A DNA stretch of 6,687 nt from JABMPJ01 sp964345005 (GCA_964345005.1 CAYFPQ010000116.1:1-6687), one strand, 5' to 3'. Shown: positions 1-6,163, numbered from the stretch's first letter. Program-made: numbers and translations. Notes: generated by a model not told the origin, from the letters alone.

Positions 1-33
1 AAGCGCCCCTGAGCGCGACTTCGTTCAATGCGA

Positions 34-94
34 TTTTATCCAGCGCGGCCGACGGGCCTCCCACTCCTCAACTGTATCCGCGCAATGGATAAAA
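34..94. repeat. Imperfect inverted repeat in the left flank of the RIT element
   Basis: TTTTATCCA at 34-42 is the exact reverse complement of TGGATAAAA at 86-94. The match continues inward as GCGCGG at 43-48 against CCGCGC at 78-83, if two unpaired bases (84-85) are allowed on the right arm. The arms could form a stem with a loop of about 29 nt. It lies just outside the RIT boundary at 105. It might be a terminator-like structure, the end of another element, or a target feature; there is no T-run supporting a terminator. The rest of 1-104 holds no gene I can support. Confidence 0.4.
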
Positions 95-119
95 CCCTAT
101 TCCATATGTGAAGCGTTTG

Positions 120-197
120 ATTATGTGAAGTGGCGGCCCGCACCCTCGCGTTTTCCTGGAGTTTCTGCCCGTTTCGTCGCCGAGCACTTCACATAAT
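120..197. promoter_or_regulatory. Paired 13-bp inverted sub-repeats in the left RIT end (putative recombinase arms)
   Basis: ATTATGTGAAGTG (120-132) and CACTTCACATAAT (185-197) are exact reverse complements separated by 52 bp; a third partial copy lies at 105-113. Tyrosine recombinases bind short inverted core and arm sites, so these are the natural candidates for RitA/B/C binding. The same pair occurs in the right repeat at 3501-3513 and 3566-3578. The crossover position cannot be told from the sequence. Confidence 0.5.
192..197 (+). promoter_or_regulatory. Possible -10 element (CATAAT) for ritABC inside the left repeat
   Basis: CATAAT differs from the sigma-70 consensus TATAAT at one base and lies 56 bp before the ritA ATG, pointing inward. 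No good -35 box is found at 16-18 bp spacing. It overlaps a putative recombinase arm (185-197), so recombinase binding could repress its own promoter. This is weak evidence from one hexamer. Confidence 0.25.
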
Positions 198-212
198 TCC
201 GGCACTGTTGTG

Positions 213-251
213 TACCCTCTTGGCTGCCCATGGTGGGCAGTAAGGAGGGTA
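213..251 (+). promoter_or_regulatory. Long hairpin sequestering the ritA ribosome binding site
   Basis: Bases 213-230 pair with 234-251 around a 3-nt TGG loop. The lower stem is TACCCTC/GAGGGTA (7 bp) and the upper stem is CTGCCCA/TGGGCAG (7 bp). The four positions between contribute two G-U pairs, one U-A pair and a single G-A mismatch, so 17 of 18 positions can pair in RNA. The strong Shine-Dalgarno AAGGAGGG (242-249), 4 nt before the ATG at 254, lies wholly in the 3' arm. Transcripts covering this region should therefore translate ritA poorly unless the stem is opened. In IS10 and IS50, similar structures block transposase translation from read-through transcripts. That role here is inferred. 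Confidence 0.7.
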
Positions 252-253
252 TT

Positions 254-1501
254 ATGGTTCTGGAAGATCTGCTGTGTCGTCCCTGCGAGTTGGCCCGATA
301 CAGGCTTCCGCCCCTGGGTGCAGAGTTGGACGGCTTCTGCAACTGGCTGGACGAACAAGGTTACTCGTATTCATCTCTGCGGCTATGCGCATCGAGGAGT
401 TCACAGTTCAACCTGTTTCTGCGTCGGCAAGGCATCAAGACCGCCTCACAGATCGAAGAAGAACATGCGGGCCAGTTCCTCGCTCGTCGCCGCCGCACAG
501 CGCACGCGAGTTGGTTGGTCGATACACGGCGTGCCCTTCGACTCCTGAGCCGTTTCCTCACCGACCGGGGCGTACTGAAGCCACGGCCTCACGTTCCATC
601 GGCATACGAAGCACTGCTCGATCGTTATGCGCGCTACCTAAAGAACGATCGCGGTTTGGCGGCAAGTACCGTCAGGTGCTACCGCTTCTACCTGACCTCG
701 TTCGTTGAAGCGCTCGATCTGCGCGATGTACGCGACGCGATCGCCGATCTCACGCCGCAAGACGTACAGGACTTCTTCTGCAAGTGTGCCCAAGGAAAGG
801 CCACAACGACGCGCGGACATATCCGCCTCGGCCTTCGACACTTCTTTGCCTTCTGCGTAAGGGAGGGCTACGGAGGCGGGCATCTGGCCGACGCGGTGCC
901 TCATGTCTACAGCTACCGTCTGGCGGATGTGCCACGCCAGATTCCTGAACCCGACGCACGCATGCTGCTGGACGGCATTGACCGCCGCACGTCGGTGGGG
1001 CGGCGGGACTATGCCATCGTGCGACTGCTCTACACCTACGGAGTGCGTGGGGGACAGGTTCGTGCGTTGCGTTTGAGCGACATCCAGTGGCGGCAGAGCG
1101 CGATCCGCTTCCCTGCCTGTAAAGGGGGCCGTCAGGTCATCGAGCCACTCACCGACGAGGTGGGTGAAGCGCTACTGGATTACCTGCGCAACGGTCGGCC
1201 CCGCGCGACATGCCCGGAGGTCTTCCTCACCGAGCGCGCACCCGTTCACCCGATGCAGGCCGATCATCTCTATACCCGCGTCTGCTCGCGGCTACAGAGC
1301 CTGGGCCTCGGCGACGGACCGCGCGGGCCTCACGGATTCCGGCACGCCTTCGCCTCCCGACTGTTGGACAACGGGCACTCCATAAAGACCATTGCCGACA
1401 TGCTGGGACACCGCGACATCAACTCGACGTTCATCTACACCAAGGTCGACTTCCGAACACTTGAACAAGTGCCGCTGGATTGGCCGGGAGGCGCGCCATG
1501 A
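254..1501 (+). CDS. ritA: Tyrosine recombinase RitA (first of the RIT trio)
   Basis: This 415-residue tyrosine recombinase should cut and rejoin DNA at the RIT ends through a covalent 3'-phosphotyrosine intermediate. The start at 254 is chosen over the in-frame ATG at 230 because AAGGAGGG lies 4 nt upstream of 254; ATG 230 lies at the tip of the hairpin stem. An N-terminal extension of about 115 residues precedes the core-binding SAM-like domain (about 118-225). The catalytic domain follows (about 240-400), with R265 in a YGVRGG motif, K290 in the beta-hairpin, H360-x-x-R363, H386 in LGH and nucleophile Y395 in FIYTKVD. The set is complete, so the enzyme is probably active. It overlaps ritB by 4 bp (ATGA). 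Its RBS is buried in a hairpin, suggesting tight translational control of the whole operon. Family assignment is firm; the individual role of RitA among the three is unknown. Confidence 0.9.
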   Translation: MVLEDLLCRPCELARYRLPPLGAELDGFCNWLDEQGYSYSSLRLCASRSSQFNLFLRRQGIKTASQIEEEHAGQFLARRRRTAHASWLVDTRRALRLLSRFLTDRGVLKPRPHVPSAYEALLDRYARYLKNDRGLAASTVRCYRFYLTSFVEALDLRDVRDAIADLTPQDVQDFFCKCAQGKATTTRGHIRLGLRHFFAFCVREGYGGGHLADAVPHVYSYRLADVPRQIPEPDARMLLDGIDRRTSVGRRDYAIVRLLYTYGVRGGQVRALRLSDIQWRQSAIRFPACKGGRQVIEPLTDEVGEALLDYLRNGRPRATCPEVFLTERAPVHPMQADHLYTRVCSRLQSLGLGDGPRGPHGFRHAFASRLLDNGHSIKTIADMLGHRDINSTFIYTKVDFRTLEQVPLDWPGGAP

Positions 1502-2475
1502 AGGATCTGCGCTTTTCCAGCGTGCTGGCCCCCCGGTTCGAAAGCTACATCGCACTGCAACGGGCCGCGGGCGCCGACTATCGAAGTCCAGCACGGACCT
1601 TAAGCCGTTTCGACCGATTCCTTTCTGAAGCCGATTGGCAGGGCGCGTGTCTGACCCAGGAGATTGTAGAGCGCTATTTCCGTTCCCTGTTGCGCCTGTC
1701 GGACCGGTCCCGCTACGGCGAGACGTGTCTGTTGCGCCGCTTCTGTGTTTACCTGCGTCAGTTCGATCCCGGTGCGTACGTACCTGATCCAGGCTCTCCC
1801 AAGAACAACAAGGTCCGAGTTGATCTGTACGTATTCACGGAGGGCCAGGTTAAAGCGTTGCTGCAAGCGGCGTTACAGCTTCCCCCGCCGGGATCGTTGC
1901 GCCCCATGACCGCCCATACGCTGTTCGGCCTGGTGTATTCCTGTGGATTGAGGATCAGTGAGGCCATCGGTCTGGATCTGGCCGACGTCCACCTCGCGGA
2001 ACGTAAGCTCTACATCCACAAGAGCAAGTTCCAGAAGAGCCGTTGGGTGCCGATGTCGCCGTCCACCACCACCGCCTTGGGGCGCTACATCGAACGCCGA
2101 ACCGCGCTGTTCGCAGCCACGCCGCAAGACCCGGTGTTCGTGCATCTGCGCGGCGGCCGATTCTTCCATCAGACGGTCTACACCGATTTCCGGCAGGCGC
2201 TTCAACGCTGCGGGCTGCGCGGCGGCAAGGGCTCGCCGGGGCCGCGCATTCATGATTTGCGGCACGCCTTTGCCTGTCAGCGACTGTTGGAGTGGTATCG
2301 CCAGGGCCGGGATGTCAATGCGCTCCTGCCGGCCCTGGCGACCTACATGGGCCATACCTGCATCAGCTACACGCAAACGTATCTGCATGCCACCCCCGAG
2401 TTGATGCAAGTGGCCACCGAGCGCTTCCATCACAACTTTCGCAACAACGTACTGAGAGAAGGAGACTCATCATGA
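1498..2475 (+). CDS. ritB: Tyrosine recombinase RitB (second of the RIT trio)
   Basis: This 325-residue tyrosine recombinase starts at ATG 1498, which overlaps the ritA stop in ATGA and has GGGAGG (1486-1491) 6 nt upstream. A longer TTG start at 1480 is possible but less likely. The SAM-like core-binding domain covers about residues 11-95. The catalytic domain (about 105-315) has R152 in CGLRISE, K177 in SKFQKSRWVP, H252-x-x-R255 in HDLRH, H286 in MGH and Y295 in TQTYLH. All active-site positions are present. The spacing between the HxxR box and the second histidine is a little longer than in RitA, with an inserted stretch around residues 262-276. RitB presumably acts with RitA and RitC as a mixed complex at the element ends. 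This is inferred from the conserved gene order of RIT elements, not seen here. It overlaps ritC by 4 bp. Confidence 0.9.
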   Translation: MKDLRFSSVLAPRFESYIALQRAAGADYRSPARTLSRFDRFLSEADWQGACLTQEIVERYFRSLLRLSDRSRYGETCLLRRFCVYLRQFDPGAYVPDPGSPKNNKVRVDLYVFTEGQVKALLQAALQLPPPGSLRPMTAHTLFGLVYSCGLRISEAIGLDLADVHLAERKLYIHKSKFQKSRWVPMSPSTTTALGRYIERRTALFAATPQDPVFVHLRGGRFFHQTVYTDFRQALQRCGLRGGKGSPGPRIHDLRHAFACQRLLEWYRQGRDVNALLPALATYMGHTCISYTQTYLHATPELMQVATERFHHNFRNNVLREGDSS

Positions 2476-3509
2476 GCACACGTCACAACATCGCCGCACT
2501 GATCCAGGCTTTCTTCCTGGACTTCCTCGTTGCCAGACGGGGACTGAGGCCCAACACATTGACCGCTTACCGCGACGCCATCAAGCTGCTGCTGAGCTTC
2601 ACGGCCGAGAAGTGCCACACCCCCGTGGATAAGCTCGCCGTCGAGGACTTCGACGACCGGACCGTGGTTGACTTCCTCGATCACCTTCAAAGCGCGCGCG
2701 GCAACGCGCCCCGTTCGCGCAACACGCGCCTGGCTCCCATTCACGGCCTGTTTCGCTACATCGCCGGACAGGTTCCCGAGGCCATGGCGCGTTGCCAACA
2801 GATCTGTGCTGTGCCAACCAAGAAGGCGGCCCATCAGGCCATGGAATACCTGGAAGATGCCGAAATGGAAGCCATGCTCAGCAGCGTAGACCGCGACTCC
2901 CGGCATGGCCCGCGGGATCATGCGCTGATGCTCTTCATGTACAACACCGGCGCACGCGTTCAGGAGGTCGTCGATCTGAAGCTCGACGATCTACGCCTCG
3001 ACACGCCACCCCAGACCAGGTTGTTCGGCAAGGGCGGCAAGAGCCGCCCTTGCCCGCTGTGGGCAGAGACCGTACAGGCTCTGCGTCGCTACCTCGACTG
3101 CCGCAGTCCTTCGCAGGAAGCGTGTCGTCACGTCTTCCTCAACGCCAACGGACAACCGTTCACGCGGTTCGGCATCCGATACCTCGTGCGCCGGTACGCG
3201 GCCAAGGCGGCGCAACGGTGCCCGTCCATGAAGGGCAAGAAAGTCGGTCCGCATACCCTGCGTCACACGACTGCCATGCACCTGTTGCAGTCCGGAAACG
3301 ACATCAGCGTCATCAAGGACTGGCTGGGCCACGCCGACATGAACACCACGCACGAATACGCCGCCATCGACATGAAGATGAAGCAAAGCGCCCTCGACTC
3401 GTGTCAGGCACCAGCCGTAAAGAAAGGTGGGAAAGGTCGTCCCCGTTGGCTCAAGCCCGGCATCTTGAAATGGCTCGACGATCTCTCAGAAGGCGCCGGA
3501 ATTATGTGA
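2472..3509 (+). CDS. ritC: Tyrosine recombinase RitC (third of the RIT trio)
   Basis: This 345-residue tyrosine recombinase starts at ATG 2472, inside the ritB stop (ATGA), with AAGGAG (2459-2464) 7 nt upstream. An upstream in-frame extension to 2292 lies inside ritB and is rejected. The SAM-like domain spans about residues 9-110, and contains RRGLRPNTLTAYRDAI, typical of integrase N-domains. The catalytic domain has R162 in GARVQE, K187 in GKGGKSR, H261-x-x-R264 in HTLRH, H287 in LGH and Y296 in HEYAAID. A basic tail of about 45 residues follows the tyrosine. The stop codon (3507-3509) lies 13 bp inside the right inverted repeat, so the repeat encodes the last residues of RitC. The gene converges with the IS91 transposase and overlaps its stop by 8 bp. 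Membership in the family is certain; its partner role is inferred. Confidence 0.9.
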   Translation: MSTRHNIAALIQAFFLDFLVARRGLRPNTLTAYRDAIKLLLSFTAEKCHTPVDKLAVEDFDDRTVVDFLDHLQSARGNAPRSRNTRLAPIHGLFRYIAGQVPEAMARCQQICAVPTKKAAHQAMEYLEDAEMEAMLSSVDRDSRHGPRDHALMLFMYNTGARVQEVVDLKLDDLRLDTPPQTRLFGKGGKSRPCPLWAETVQALRRYLDCRSPSQEACRHVFLNANGQPFTRFGIRYLVRRYAAKAAQRCPSMKGKKVGPHTLRHTTAMHLLQSGNDISVIKDWLGHADMNTTHEYAAIDMKMKQSALDSCQAPAVKKGGKGRPRWLKPGILKWLDDLSEGAGIM

Positions 3510-3593
3510 AGTGCTCGGCGACGAAACGGGCAGAAACTCCAGGAAAACGCGAGGGTGCGGGCCGCCACTTCACATAATCAAACGCTTCACATA
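3495..3593 (-). repeat. RIT right terminal inverted repeat (99 bp)
   Basis: This is the exact reverse complement of 105-203. It carries the stop codon of ritC on the plus strand (3507-3509) and the stop codon of the interrupted IS91 transposase on the minus strand (3502-3504). It also carries the paired 13-bp arms at 3501-3513 and 3566-3578. The outer boundary falls at 3593/3594, in the middle of transposase codon 393. Confidence 0.95.
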
Positions 3594-4770
3594 ACGCAAT
3601 CAACTTCATCTCAGCCCCGCAATGCGGGCAAATGAGCGGGTCCACTTCCCAGACCTTCTTGATCAATTCGCGCCACTTCTTGGACGGAATGCGCGGTGGG
3701 TGGTACTCGGACACGTCGATCACGTCCACGTCCGTGGCCTCCGGCGTGCCGGGCTCAGCCTCGCGCTTGGCGCGCTCGCCCCTGGCGCGGTTGGAGTACC
3801 AGCCGTAGTAACGCACCATCTGGAAGCCTTTGTCGGGAATATGCTGCGTGATGGCGGCAATGAACTCCTCGGCCGAGAAGATCTCGAAATTGCGCTTGGT
3901 CTTGGCGTGCATCCGCGAGCGGTAGATGACGGTGCCGTTCTCGGCGTTGTAGACCATCTTCTGCTCGGAGAAAGGGTTGCGGATGATGTACTGGGCGACG
4001 CGTTCAAGCCCGGCGGCATCGTCGCGCCGCAGCGGCGTGCCGTTGTACACGCTGAACCCGCTGTGCTTCCATCCGAGTAGCTTGCGGGCCAGCTCAGGCG
4101 CGAGCAACTCCTCCTCGACGAGCATCCGGATGACCCGCACGCGGAAGAGCTGCTCCAGGGGTGTAGTGCTCACCCTGGGCGCGACGTAGAACATGCCGTT
4201 GTCCGTGAAGAGCCCGTCGGCCACCAGGGCGTGGATATGGCTATTGTGCCTCATGTAGTCGCCGAAGGTGTGGATGGTCATGACCATGCCAAGCTGGCCG
4301 GCGGGTCGGCTCAGGCTGCGGCGCAGGAATTCGAGCAGGCACTCGTTGGCGATGCGGCAGAGCTTCTTCAGGAGCTGGCGGTTGTTGCGGAAGTACACCC
4401 GCAACATGATGGGCAGGCTGAAGACGTACTGACGGTGCGGCACCGGGAAGGCGATTGTACCCGTGATGAACTCACCGAAGAGCAGTACCTTTTTCTCGTG
4501 GCATGACGGACAAAACCAGCGCACCTTACAAGAGAACGGCAGGAGCATCGACTTCTTGCAGTTCTCGCAGTAGATGCGCGCAAAGCCCTTGGTGAGGTCC
4601 CCGCAGTCGAGATACTTGTTGACCACGTCCTCCACGACCGGCTTGAGGAAGCCGTACTTCTTCTCGTATTTCTCCGGGTAGGCCTGGATGAAGTCGTAGA
4701 AATGCGCGCAGAGACACTGCCACAGCGGTGACTCCTTGGGCCGGCGCGGACGATAGACTTGCTCCACCAT
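3502..4770 (-). CDS. IS91-family HUH/Y2 transposase, C-terminus replaced by RIT sequence
   Basis: This is a single-strand transposase of the IS91 rolling-circle type, which nicks DNA with paired tyrosines. The 422-residue frame opens with an N-terminal zinc-ribbon (C68-x2-C71 and C87-x2-C90). The HUH metal-binding motif H178-I-H180 follows in HNSHIHALVADG, and the Y2 motif has Y321 and Y325 in RYYGWYSNR. Near the end is another CPHC motif (about residues 382-385). Native sequence stops after KLIA (residue 392). The remaining 30 codons, from 3594 to 3502, are translated from the RIT inverted repeat and end at a TAA inside it. Family members usually continue with a segment containing a motif like ILxHLGLW, which is missing. 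The catalytic parts are whole, so residual activity is possible, but the IS 3' end is not attached. No strong Shine-Dalgarno precedes the ATG. Confidence 0.85.
   Translation of the reverse strand: MVEQVYRPRRPKESPLWQCLCAHFYDFIQAYPEKYEKKYGFLKPVVEDVVNKYLDCGDLTKGFARIYCENCKKSMLLPFSCKVRWFCPSCHEKKVLLFGEFITGTIAFPVPHRQYVFSLPIMLRVYFRNNRQLLKKLCRIANECLLEFLRRSLSRPAGQLGMVMTIHTFGDYMRHNSHIHALVADGLFTDNGMFYVAPRVSTTPLEQLFRVRVIRMLVEEELLAPELARKLLGWKHSGFSVYNGTPLRRDDAAGLERVAQYIIRNPFSEQKMVYNAENGTVIYRSRMHAKTKRNFEIFSAEEFIAAITQHIPDKGFQMVRYYGWYSNRARGERAKREAEPGTPEATDVDVIDVSEYHPPRIPSKKWRELIKKVWEVDPLICPHCGAEMKLIALCEAFDYVKWRPAPSRFPGVSARFVAEHFT
3594..4770 (-). mobile_element. IS91-like element remnant, truncated at the RIT boundary
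   Basis: The stretch contains the 5' 392 codons of the IS91-family transposase. Its upstream end must lie between 4771 and about 4835, because the WYL gene begins at 4836; I cannot place the terminus exactly. The downstream end (the oriIS side in this family) is absent next to the gene and is not recognisable in positions 1-104. IS91 elements lack terminal inverted repeats, so only comparison with an intact copy can define the limits. Confidence 0.6.
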
Positions 4771-4835
4771 GCCGCCCAGTGTAGAAGAGAGGGTGTGTCA
4801 TCTAACGGCATACCCCCAAAGAAAGTCGTGAGAAA

Positions 4836-5852
4836 ATGAAGGCGGGTTCCAGGCCCCAATACTACCGGATTCGGCGCATGGTGCAGATGGTGCGCGAGGG
4901 CGCCGAGACCGGGTATCTGCCCAACAGCAGCGACTTCATGAAGGAGTTCGAGGTGTCACGCCGCACCGTGGCGCGCGACTTGGACTTCCTGCGCGACGAA
5001 GAACGTGCCCCGCTGGCCTACGATGACGCCCGGCACGGGTTTCACCTGACGGACAAGACCTACACGCTGCCGCCGGTGCGGATCAACCGCAAGGAGGCGT
5101 TCAGCTTCGGCCTCGCCCGCAAGCTGCTGGCCCACTACGAGGGCACGCCGCTGCACCTCGACATGCGGTCGGTCCTGGATAAGATCGCCGAGTCGCTGGA
5201 AGGCGACATCACCATCGAGCCCGACTGGCTCAGCGAGCACGTCGGGGTCATGCCCGAGGACTGCGTCAGGATCGACCCGGAAGTATGGGCACAGATCGCG
5301 GGCTTCATCGAGCGCCGCGAACAGATCCGGGCCACGTACCAGACCTTTGACGGGCGTATCTCGGAGTACACATTGCGTCCCTACCACCTGCTGGCCTATC
5401 ACGGCAACTGGTACGCGTTCGCGTGGAACGCGGTCAAGGAGCGAGTCGCGACGTTTGCGCTGTCCCGGTTTCGGCACATCGAGTCCACGGGCACCCGATT
5501 CGCGTCTCCCACCGATTTCGACCCCAAGGCATACGCAAAGAACGCCTTCGGGATCACTGGGGGAGAGAAGCCCATCAGAGTCCGGCTACTGTTCGAGCCG
5601 AAGCTTGCGGTCTACATCACCGAACGGCAGTGGCACCCGTCACAGGAGTTCCATATGCGCCGGGACGGCCGCGTCGAGATGCGCTTCGAGACCACCGGCC
5701 GCAAACAGGTAATCCGTTGGGTCCTCTCGTGGATGCCTGACGTAAAGGTGGTGGCCCCGAAAAGCCTGCGTGATCGCGTCTCGGAAAAGCTCGAAGCCGG
5801 ACTGCGTGGGCAACGGCCAGGGACGGAAGCCCCTGGTTCGGCGAACAGGTAG
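4836..5852 (+). CDS. WYL-domain transcriptional regulator (HTH-WYL-WCX)
   Basis: This 338-residue DNA-binding regulator is probably a ligand- or nucleic-acid-responsive repressor or activator. The N-terminal winged helix-turn-helix (about residues 8-72) has recognition helix SRRTVARDLDFLRD at 41-54. The WYL domain covers about 148-220, with the signature region YHGNWYAFAW at 188-197; here the usual W-Y-L reads W192-Y193-A194. The WCX dimer/ligand domain spans about 245-325 and ends with WVLSWMPDVKVVAPKSLRDRV. ATG 4836 is the first possible start, because an in-frame stop lies at 4803-4805 with no alternative start between. Its Shine-Dalgarno is weak (AAAGAAAG about 11 nt upstream). The divergent IS91 transposase starts 65 bp away, so the native promoter may have been displaced. 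WYL regulators of this layout (for example BrxR and CapW) often control phage-defence loci. The target of this one is not visible. Confidence 0.9.
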   Translation: MKAGSRPQYYRIRRMVQMVREGAETGYLPNSSDFMKEFEVSRRTVARDLDFLRDEERAPLAYDDARHGFHLTDKTYTLPPVRINRKEAFSFGLARKLLAHYEGTPLHLDMRSVLDKIAESLEGDITIEPDWLSEHVGVMPEDCVRIDPEVWAQIAGFIERREQIRATYQTFDGRISEYTLRPYHLLAYHGNWYAFAWNAVKERVATFALSRFRHIESTGTRFASPTDFDPKAYAKNAFGITGGEKPIRVRLLFEPKLAVYITERQWHPSQEFHMRRDGRVEMRFETTGRKQVIRWVLSWMPDVKVVAPKSLRDRVSEKLEAGLRGQRPGTEAPGSANR

Positions 5853-5922
5853 TACGCAATGACGACACTACCGCGGAGTGCCGGAGGAACGCCGTCCCTC
5901 GGCGGTACCTGGTACGACCCCA

Positions 5923-5942
5923 GTGCGGGCCGCAGCCCGCGC
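5923..5942 (+). repeat. Short GC hairpin downstream of the WYL gene
   Basis: GCGGGC (5925-5930) and GCCCGC (5935-5940) form a stem closed by the tetraloop CGCA; a G-U and a G-C pair can extend it by two. It begins 71 nt after the WYL stop. No T-tract follows, so it is not a standard intrinsic terminator, although it could stabilise the 3' end of the WYL transcript. Confidence 0.4.
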
Positions 5943-6087
5943 GTCCGGTGGCCGCGAAGCGGACAGCGGGGCTCTGGGCGCCTGCCGCCTTGAGAAATAG
6001 TTGACATGCGTGACACCGGTTGGACGTCGGCATTCACGGTTGTGGCGGATTGCGGCGGCGGCAGGCTTCGCGCGCGAGAAACGGGGT

Positions 6088-6102
6088 ATGGGGTGTCCCC
6101 AT
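6088..6102. repeat. Six-bp stem hairpin ATGGGG/CCCCAT
   Basis: ATGGGG (6088-6093) and CCCCAT (6097-6102) are perfect reverse complements around a TGT loop. It lies just 5' of the larger stem at 6107-6154, so both could belong to one folded RNA. Confidence 0.4.
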
Positions 6103-6106
6103 CCTT

Positions 6107-6154
6107 CCTTTTGCAGGCACTCTACGCGCGCGAGCCGCGTGCCGCAGCAAAAGG
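6107..6154. repeat. 48-nt interrupted stem-loop
   Basis: CCTTTTGC (6107-6114) pairs with GCAAAAGG (6147-6154). Inside it, GGCAC (6116-6120) pairs with GTGCC (6139-6143), and a short GCG/CGC pairing is possible nearer the loop. There are small bulges (one base on the left, three on the right). The combination of an AT-containing outer helix and an inner helix is not explained by coding sequence. It may be a structured RNA element; the function is unknown. Confidence 0.45.
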
Positions 6155-6163
6155 GAACGCGTC

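Larger units (their letters stand above)
105..203 (+). repeat. RIT left terminal inverted repeat (99 bp)
   Basis: This is base-for-base the reverse complement of 3495-3593; identity stops sharply at 104/3594 outside and 204/3494 inside. It contains three related sub-motifs: TATGTGAAG at 105-113, ATTATGTGAAGTG at 120-132, and the reverse complement CACTTCACATAAT at 185-197. These are plausible recombinase binding arms. The inner edge lies 50 bp before the ritA start codon. Confidence 0.95.
105..3593 (+). mobile_element. Recombinase-in-trio (RIT) element, complete
   Basis: This 3489-bp unit is bounded by two perfectly identical 99-bp inverted repeats and contains nothing but three consecutive, translationally coupled tyrosine recombinase genes on the plus strand. 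That combination of a recombinase trio plus long terminal inverted repeats is the published definition of RIT elements; the function of the three-recombinase arrangement is poorly understood. The genes all keep their catalytic residues and the repeats have not diverged, which suggests a young, possibly active copy. No obvious target-site duplication is visible: the flanks read TATTCCA on the left and ACGCAAT on the right. No cargo gene is present. The element separates an IS91 transposase from its native 3' end. Tn554-type elements also carry tandem recombinases but lack such repeats and have a different third gene. Confidence 0.9.

Noticed and set aside
230..253. Upstream in-frame ATG for ritA at 230
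   Set aside because: It lies at the tip of the hairpin stem and loop and has no Shine-Dalgarno, whereas ATG 254 has AAGGAGGG at 4 nt spacing.
1873..2433. 186-codon minus-strand ORF opposite ritB
   Set aside because: It is antisense to a clear recombinase gene with no recognisable motif.
254..3509. Integron integrase or Tn554-type transposition genes
   Set aside because: There is no attC-like array or cassette. Three full tyrosine recombinases with 99-bp inverted ends fit RIT elements, not Tn554, whose third gene is not a tyrosine recombinase and which lacks such repeats.
2792..3577. 261-codon plus-strand ORF overlapping ritC
   Set aside because: It is a shadow frame of ritC with no domain; the ritC frame has the full recombinase motif set.
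98..3600. Target-site duplication around the RIT element
   Set aside because: The bases outside the repeats (TATTCCA on the left, ACGCAAT on the right) do not match in direct orientation.
6001..6029. TTGACA as a -35 promoter element
   Set aside because: The expected -10 position 17 bp downstream (6024-6029) reads ACGTCG, so there is no promoter pair.
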